Assembly (NCBI RefSeq): GCF_001638985.1
Contig: NW_017265156.1
Coordinates: forward strand, 310,001 to 374,000
DNA length: 64,000 nt
Reading direction: 5' to 3'
Source: Phycomyces blakesleeanus NRRL 1555(-)
Taxonomy: Eukaryota; Mucoromycota; Mucoromycetes; Mucorales; Phycomycetaceae
Shown: piece after piece, positions 58,748 through 64,000 of the stretch
Position numbering within the stretch: the stretch's first letter is position 1
Layout of the letters: each line of letters opens with the position of its first letter
Translations under genes and position numbers: made by a program
Notes under the pieces: generated by a model
Seen by the model: only the letters and a program-made list of their open reading frames with translations
Told to the model about the DNA's origin: nothing
Databases searched by the model: none

Positions 58748-59777
58748 TAATGATTATTATTATTTTTGGATCTCGCACAATCTTATATGTGACAGAGTAA
58801 AAGAAGTCTGCTGTTTGGTATAATTCCGTTCTACAAATATATTATTATCTCCGACATGGCAACAAATGGGTTTTGTAATCTGCGATTTTCGGAGAAACAC
58901 AATAATAAAATCCAGTTACTAAAAACAAACCTTTGGACAAATTTTACTGTCCTTATAAAAATGTCGCACTGCTAAGAGCTTTCTTAAAAAGAAAAATCTT
59001 AAAATATGTTGAGTTTCAAATGTACCTGTAATCTCTGCCAAAGAAAGAAAGAAAGAAAAAAAAAACTTGACAGTCGAAATGAGGTGATGTTTGAAATTTA
59101 AATTAATTAATTTTTTTTTCTTTGTTATTTGTATTCATTATCAAATAATTATACAACCAAGCGTTGTGTTTATTGTAAGAGACAACTGACAATAATGAGC
59201 TGACCAGTATACTAAACTCTCGCAAATATCTATATATTTTTTTGAATCGATTGTATGATAAAAAAGAGTTATGGAATTTATATCATAAATAAATAGATGA
59301 TTTGGTAACCATTTTTTATTCTCTTTAGTATAATTTCTCATTGGATCAACTCAAATACATTATGCCAAAAGTAAATTAATATATCTAATACAGGCTAATA
59401 CATATATATATATATATATTATCTTTATAATTGTGCGTCTTTTCGCATGTTACATGAATTGCATTTGACTTTATATAACGTGAGACGAGAGGAAACAGAC
59501 AGCAGTATCCTGACAATCTGGAGGAAGAATATGTGTGGGGGGGTTTTTGGCTGTCAGCGTTGGGGTGGTACATTCATGCCGAAAAAGAGTTTCGTCCTCT
59601 GAGCCTAAAAAAAATCATGAGAGGAAATCAAAGCATATCTTAAAACATACAACTGCTCATCAGCAAGCATAATAATAATAATGATAATGATGATGATAGT
59701 CAAGTCCTTTAAACTTCAAATACAAAATTATTTGCATGTTTATTATTGAAATAAAGAATAAAATAAAAGAAATAACA

Positions 59778-60405
59778 ATATTTGGTATGACCTTCCTTGG
59801 CATCAATTGGAGCTTGGCATCGATGTTGCATGCTGCCTTGTCAAACATTATGCAAGTTCAATTCCATTTCTTTTCTATTATCTTTGCATGAAGATTTTCA
59901 AACCATCAATGTTGTTGCCGCTGCCCCTCTCATCACTCATACTTTTTTCTCAAGGACACCACCAGATATGCTCAATGGGGCTGGGAGAGCTTGAGATCCG
60001 AACTTTTAAACTGGCCAGTAATTCGAAGCCTCCCCAGGATTTTATGGTTGTCTTTCCACCACCTTGGATAAGAAACTAGTATGACAGTTATCGTATTTTC
60101 TTCTTGGAACATCAAGGACCCAAAACAACAAGCCCAGAAACAGCTTCAGATCATCCTACTTCCCCCTCCTATTCAATCCCTTCCCCCCCTCCCCTCCACC
60201 CTACTTGGCTCCCTCGATTATATTTTCTTCCTTGAACTTTTTTTCTGTGGCCAAATTATTCTGATAGCTCTTAGTCTTTCCGTTATTACCTTTTGACTGT
60301 GTGAGTCTTGATCCATCAGACTAGACTACACGCCTCTCTTCGTTGCTCATCGGTCCAATTGACATGAGTACAAGCCCATTCCAGCCATTTTCCCTTTATT
60401 TTTGT
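59778..60405 (-). pseudogene. Decayed Tc1/mariner-like transposase (copy 2)
   Basis: The minus strand carries Tc1-type blocks in order but in different frames. RLEWACTHVNWTDEQRRE is the stretch before the first catalytic Asp. VFQEEN then WWKDNHKILGRLRI is the FQEDNAP region. SSSPSPIEHIWW is the SPDLNPIEHLW box with the third acidic residue. The C-terminal box reads SMQHRCQAPIDAKEGHTKYC. Stops and indels separate them and the middle is a poly-purine tract. Clearly inactive. No terminal repeats were located. Confidence 0.75.
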
Positions 60406-60976
60406 GGTTGTCTGTCAAGGTTGACTTATGTGGCTACGATATACAAACCAAAGCCCAAAAGAAAAAGAAAAATGCTTGAGGCAGCTGATTACATGCGTAT
60501 CTATTGATTTATACCTTCCATATTCTTCTAAAAGACGTTCTCAATTCAGACAATCCTGTTTATTTTATTATCTCAACCCTCAATTTGACTGTGGATAGAT
60601 TTATTGTAACAACAAAAGAGATTCTCACCCTGGATTAGTTTGAACTATACACTAAAGAAATAAGACCAAGAAGTATATGTATATATGCAAGTATTAATGG
60701 CGACAAAAAATATTAAAGAGAAAAATTAAAAAAAAAATTAAAAAAAATGAGGGGATTCTAGCAAGTTACTTCAAATTTGAGCGTGGATATAAAAAAATAG
60801 ATCAATTTACCAAAATCACAGCTTTTCATATTAGTTTATTTTATAGTCCCACACACACACACACTTTATCTTTATCTTTGTCTTTATCTCTTTATTTCTC
60901 TCGCACAGGCAAGGCGCATGATTTATGTATTATTTTGAAAGGTAAGCAAGTGACCGTTTATTTAAACTTGTAACAT

Positions 60977-61011
<35 letters not shown>

Positions 61012-61279
61012 AATATAAATGTGTGGGAAGTATGTACATCTGAAAAGAAAATAAAGAAGTAATTTCTGACTAGCTAAATGACTTGTTTTATCTTTTCTCT
61101 TTACAATTTGTGAGTCATATGTGATTTGTGAGTATTAACTAACGGGGTTTTGACAGATATTTTTTTAAAAAAAAAGAAGAAGAAGAAAAGGGAGAAGTAT
61201 TTGATTTTGAAATAATCAAATAATAATCAAACATTCTCTTGTTTCTTTTTTCCTCTTCTTTTTCTTCTTCTTCTTTATG

Positions 61280-62153
61280 TTATTCATTCTCTTTGAATAG
61301 AGAATCATTTGATGCTGATGCTGATGCTGTAGGGACCGAGCTGTGATGTTGTTCTGACTGAGCGGATAAGGCTGCAAACACAAGATAGAGATCAAGTAAT
61401 TGAAATAATAATAGTTGGGACACCCTTGTGCACCAACTCGTAGCATTCAATGGACAGAGAGGCTTGGTGGTGTCAATCTAGAATGAGCTTTTTTTTTGGT
61501 GGTGATTTTGTGGTTTAGGTTAATACATATATCTTGTCCGCTCACGTGTGGTCGTACTACATTGATAGGTTTCTTTTATATATATATAAAAAAACTAAAC
61601 TAAACTAAACTAAACTAAACTAAAATATGTATGTATGTTTATATCGAAAAGTCTATAATTTTTATGTTCTTACCTTGCTGCATGTCCTTGTAAGTGTTTT
61701 CAGACTTTGATAAGGTTCTCTTGCGCTTCTTGTTTGATTTCTTCTGCTTCTTTTTCTGCGCGACAGGAGGTTCGGGCAATTTCTTTAGACAGCTCTTAAG
61801 AGTGCAGATTGGTTCCTGTGGTGGCGTATCTCTGGTGCACTCACAGACGGTCTGCTGGATTTCGGATATAATACTTTCATCGAGCATGTCCTGGTTCAGA
61901 CTACGGCGTTCCCATGCTTCCTTGAGTCTCTTGCTTGCCTCGGCGCGGCATTCTTCGAGACTTGGCAGGAGGTGAACGATGTTGTGTTCAAGGTCAAAGC
62001 TAACACGTCTAGGACCATTGAGTGGTAGTTGTGCCTAATGATTTTGTATAGACATAGACATATATATAGTTTTTTTATCAAATATAAGAATCATAATTAT
62101 ATAAGAATAATTACATTGTATTCTTTAGGGATAGGCGCGCAAATGGAGCTCAT
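61280..62153 (-). CDS. Small basic protein with an RVSF (PP1-docking-like) motif
   Basis: Three exons (62153-62115, 62034-61674, 61371-61280) give 163 residues with consistent phases. I do not recognise the family. The segment after the first junction reads AQLPLNGPRRVSFDLEHNIV, whose RVSF fits the R/K-V-X-F docking motif of protein phosphatase 1 partners, followed by a hydrophobic position (HLLPSLEECR). A helical stretch (EASKRLKEAWERRSLNQ) follows, then KKKQKKSNKKRKR, which may be a nuclear or nucleolar signal, and a Ser/Ala-rich end. Known PP1 partners of this shape include nucleolar proteins. PP1 binding here is inference only. Confidence 0.7.
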
Positions 62154-63492
62154 ATGGAATAAGGTTAATGAAGAAGAGAGAATAAGAGGAAGAAGTAAAG
62201 AAGAAGAAGAAGAAGAAAAAGAAAAAGATAAGAATATATATATTATATATAGTAGATATATGTATTTTATTTAGATATTAAAAAGAAAAGGAAAGAAAAG
62301 AGGGGAATGAATGCTAAAAGTATGACAGGTTCCTTCATGTTAAAACTCAACGGCTTTCAAACACCTATTTTCTCCCCTCTCTGCCCCTCGCCTCACTATA
62401 CCTTACCTTACCTTACCTTACCTTACCTTACCTCATTGTAAGGTGAAATTGAGTCAACTTTGTGTCCAATAGATTTTCAGCGTTCGGGCTTATTCAATTA
62501 CGCACTACAAAGATAGAAATATTTAGTGTCAACGAATTACACTAGTAGAAAAAAAAATGATTTTTTTTTATATATAAAGAAGCCGATCAAATATATATAT
62601 ATGTAATATGCATATAAATAAAAATTAAATAATAGAATTTTTTTTTTTTTTAAAAAAAAAGGACTCGGCTATACAGCAGATGAATATATATATATATTTG
62701 AAATTTTGAATTGGTTTTTTTTTGGCGTTCTATTTTAGATTTTATTTATTTATTAGTCTGATTGTTTCAAAATATTTGGTCATAAATACATAAATATATA
62801 TATATATGTATTTTATTTGGTTATTTGATTATCACCCTCTATTATAATTATTATTATTATTATGACAAGGCAATAAATTGAAACAATGGTATAATATAGA
62901 GAGGGAGAGAAATAAAGAAAGAAAGCCTTTTTGATTTGTGTGCAATAATTATAATAATAATAATTTTTTATTTTATTTTTTCAATTTTATATATAAATTT
63001 TTGTCAATTGTCTTTTTTCTCCCTTTTATTCTACCTCTTCTTCTTATTCTTCTTCTTTTACTTTATATTTTCTTTTTAATTTTAATTTTAATTTTTACAT
63101 TTTATATTTTATATTTTATATTTTATATTTTACATAAAAATACATATATTAGTATTTCCATATGTTTTATATATAATATACATAAAAAAAAATCAAAACA
63201 TATTAATCATAAACATAGTCTTAATAGTCTTAATAATAATACATATAATATTACATCATACAAAATCTTTTAAAAAAAAACAATAACAACAATAACAATT
63301 TCTCTATTCTATTCTATTAATTTATTTATTTTATTTGATTTTATTTTATTTTTACCTCACCTTTAAAACAACCAACTCAATCAGTCAAAGCAGTCGAACC
63401 AACCAAAGCACCCAAAGAAGTGCAATCAGTCGAATCAACCGACATCTTTTTTTCTTCTTCTTCTTTCTTCTATTAATCCCTTTAATACAGTC
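62154..63492. other. Spacer between divergent genes
   Basis: 1.3 kb. A (CCTTA)n run lies at about 62399-62433, followed by (AT)n runs, TTTTA-type pentamers near 63070-63130 and a pyrimidine-rich leader (63428-63476) before the next ATG. No gene seen. Confidence 0.6.
62399..62433. repeat. (CCTTA)n pentanucleotide run
   Basis: Six to seven exact copies. On the minus strand, which is the sense of the RVSF gene that starts 250 bp downstream, the unit reads AGGTA/GGTAA, that is, repeated copies of the 5' splice consensus. Confidence 0.9.
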
Positions 63493-64000
63493 ATGGACCA
63501 ACACTCCATCATCCTACCTCCACCACCATCCTACAAATCAAGTCAGATTCCTTCTCAACTAAAACCAATCTTCTCCTCCGACCTACCGAATCATGACCCA
63601 CCAATCTTTACAGTCCCCAACAATTTCGACGGCGCAAAGACTCAAAAGGGTCTCAAGAGTATCTCCTGCTTTTCGTATCCCCCTCCTCTGATGACTGCCG
63701 ACAAAGCAGCCATCCGCCGAGTCGTCTCAGTGCCGAATGGAGCAGACCTTTTGAATATAACCAGCTTAGCGCAGCAACAAAAGAACCAAGAAAATCCACC
63801 GCTACACTTTTTACGTCTGCACGACCTCCACACCCAACAAACAAACCACCACCATGACCACGACCATGACCATGACCTTGCCCCTCCACCAACCTACGAC
63901 TCTGTCTCAGCCCTCACGAAACACTCTCTCTGCAGACGTACCTACTCCACCAGCAGTATTAAACTACGTCAGGTAGAAGTAGGGCCGGCAAGCTTCCAAA
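63493..64000 (+). CDS. N-terminus of a probable Fpk1/KIN82 (Nrc2)-type AGC kinase, 3'-truncated
   Basis: An open frame runs from MDQHSIILPPPPSYKSSQ to the window end (169 codons). The first 155 residues are polar and disordered, with Pro-rich patches (PPPPSY, PPPTYDSVS), a His-Asp run (HHHDHDHDHDHDH) and Ser/Thr sites. The last visible residues, SIKLRQVEVGPASFQ, match the lead-in V-x-V-G-P-x-S-F that comes directly before the glycine loop in fungal flippase kinases Fpk1/KIN82/Nrc2. These kinases activate P4-type lipid flippases at the plasma membrane. The kinase core itself lies beyond the window, so the call rests on this short block and could change. Confidence 0.6.
   Translation, partial: MDQHSIILPPPPSYKSSQIPSQLKPIFSSDLPNHDPPIFTVPNNFDGAKTQKGLKSISCFSYPPPLMTADKAAIRRVVSVPNGADLLNITSLAQQQKNQENPPLHFLRLHDLHTQQTNHHHDHDHDHDLAPPPTYDSVSALTKHSLCRRTYSTSSIKLRQVEVGPASFQ

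Larger units (their letters stand above)
55246..61279. other. Six-kilobase gene-poor spacer with mobile-element relics
   Basis: AT-rich region upstream of the Gln-rich gene. Open frames such as 55825-56046 (+) and 58048-58233 (+) have protein-like patches (for example LICTLNGMLIDTIQMDFLF) but no family match, and could be further relics. The clear items are the MITE at 58298-58747 and the transposase relic at 59778-60405. (CA)n/(TA)n runs lie near 60980-61012. No intact gene found. Confidence 0.6.

Overview
The window is eukaryotic nuclear DNA from an intron-rich, AT-rich filamentous fungus. The best guess is an early-diverging Mucoromycota (Mucorales-like) genome. The grounds are many short GT-AG introns per gene, long AT-rich spacers full of (AT)n, tri- and pentanucleotide repeats, a C-X2-C-X18-C-X2-C GATA finger, and decayed Tc1/mariner-type elements. 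No lineage marker pins down the genus. Exon models were built by hand from splice consensus, reading phase and family conservation.

Layout, left to right. 1-1551 (+) is the 3' part of a secreted-type polyprotein made of repeats cut by KR sites (Kex2-like); it is the most unusual item here. 1985-5677 (-) holds the nucleolar WD40 protein Enp2/NOL10 and a PNPOx-fold flavin protein. 6352-6680 (-) is an 82-residue NDUFA4/MLRQ-like respiratory subunit with a CCAAT-box cluster upstream. 9458-13388 (+) is a 15-exon LtrA-family membrane protein. 14189-17215 (-) is a GATA zinc-finger factor. 18809-20141 (-) is mitochondrial ribosomal protein uL15m and 20786-22777 (-) the complex I 49-kDa subunit. A 6-kb spacer follows, with an inverted duplication and a possible Fanzor/TnpB relic. 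28788-30261 (+) is a DH-only RhoGEF, 31651-33889 (+) a mitochondrial serine hydroxymethyltransferase and 34376-35227 (+) a UspA-domain protein. 35330-35632 (-) is a small cysteine-pair protein and 36958-39071 (-) glycogen synthase kinase 3. The 39-43 kb spacer has transposon relics. 43316-46083 (-) is an LRRC40-like leucine-rich-repeat protein. 47333-51593 (-) is a BLM/Sgs1-type RecQ helicase. 52660-55245 (-) is an unrecognised Gln/Ser-rich protein. The 55-61 kb spacer carries a MITE and a second Tc1 relic. 61280-62153 (-) is a small basic protein with an RVSF motif. 63493-64000 (+) is the start of a probable Fpk1/KIN82-type AGC kinase, cut by the window end.

The genes are mostly housekeeping. 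Five (NDUFA4-like, uL15m, 49-kDa subunit, SHMT and probably the Cys-pair protein) serve mitochondria. There is no operon-like or cluster logic. At least two introns (Enp2 intron 1, GSK3 intron 3) need a GC-AG donor of the form GCAAGT to keep frame, and two more (GSK3 intron 1, RecQ intron 1) are best explained the same way. Several micro-exons (7, 21, 33, 36, 38 nt) make automatic gene models here error-prone.
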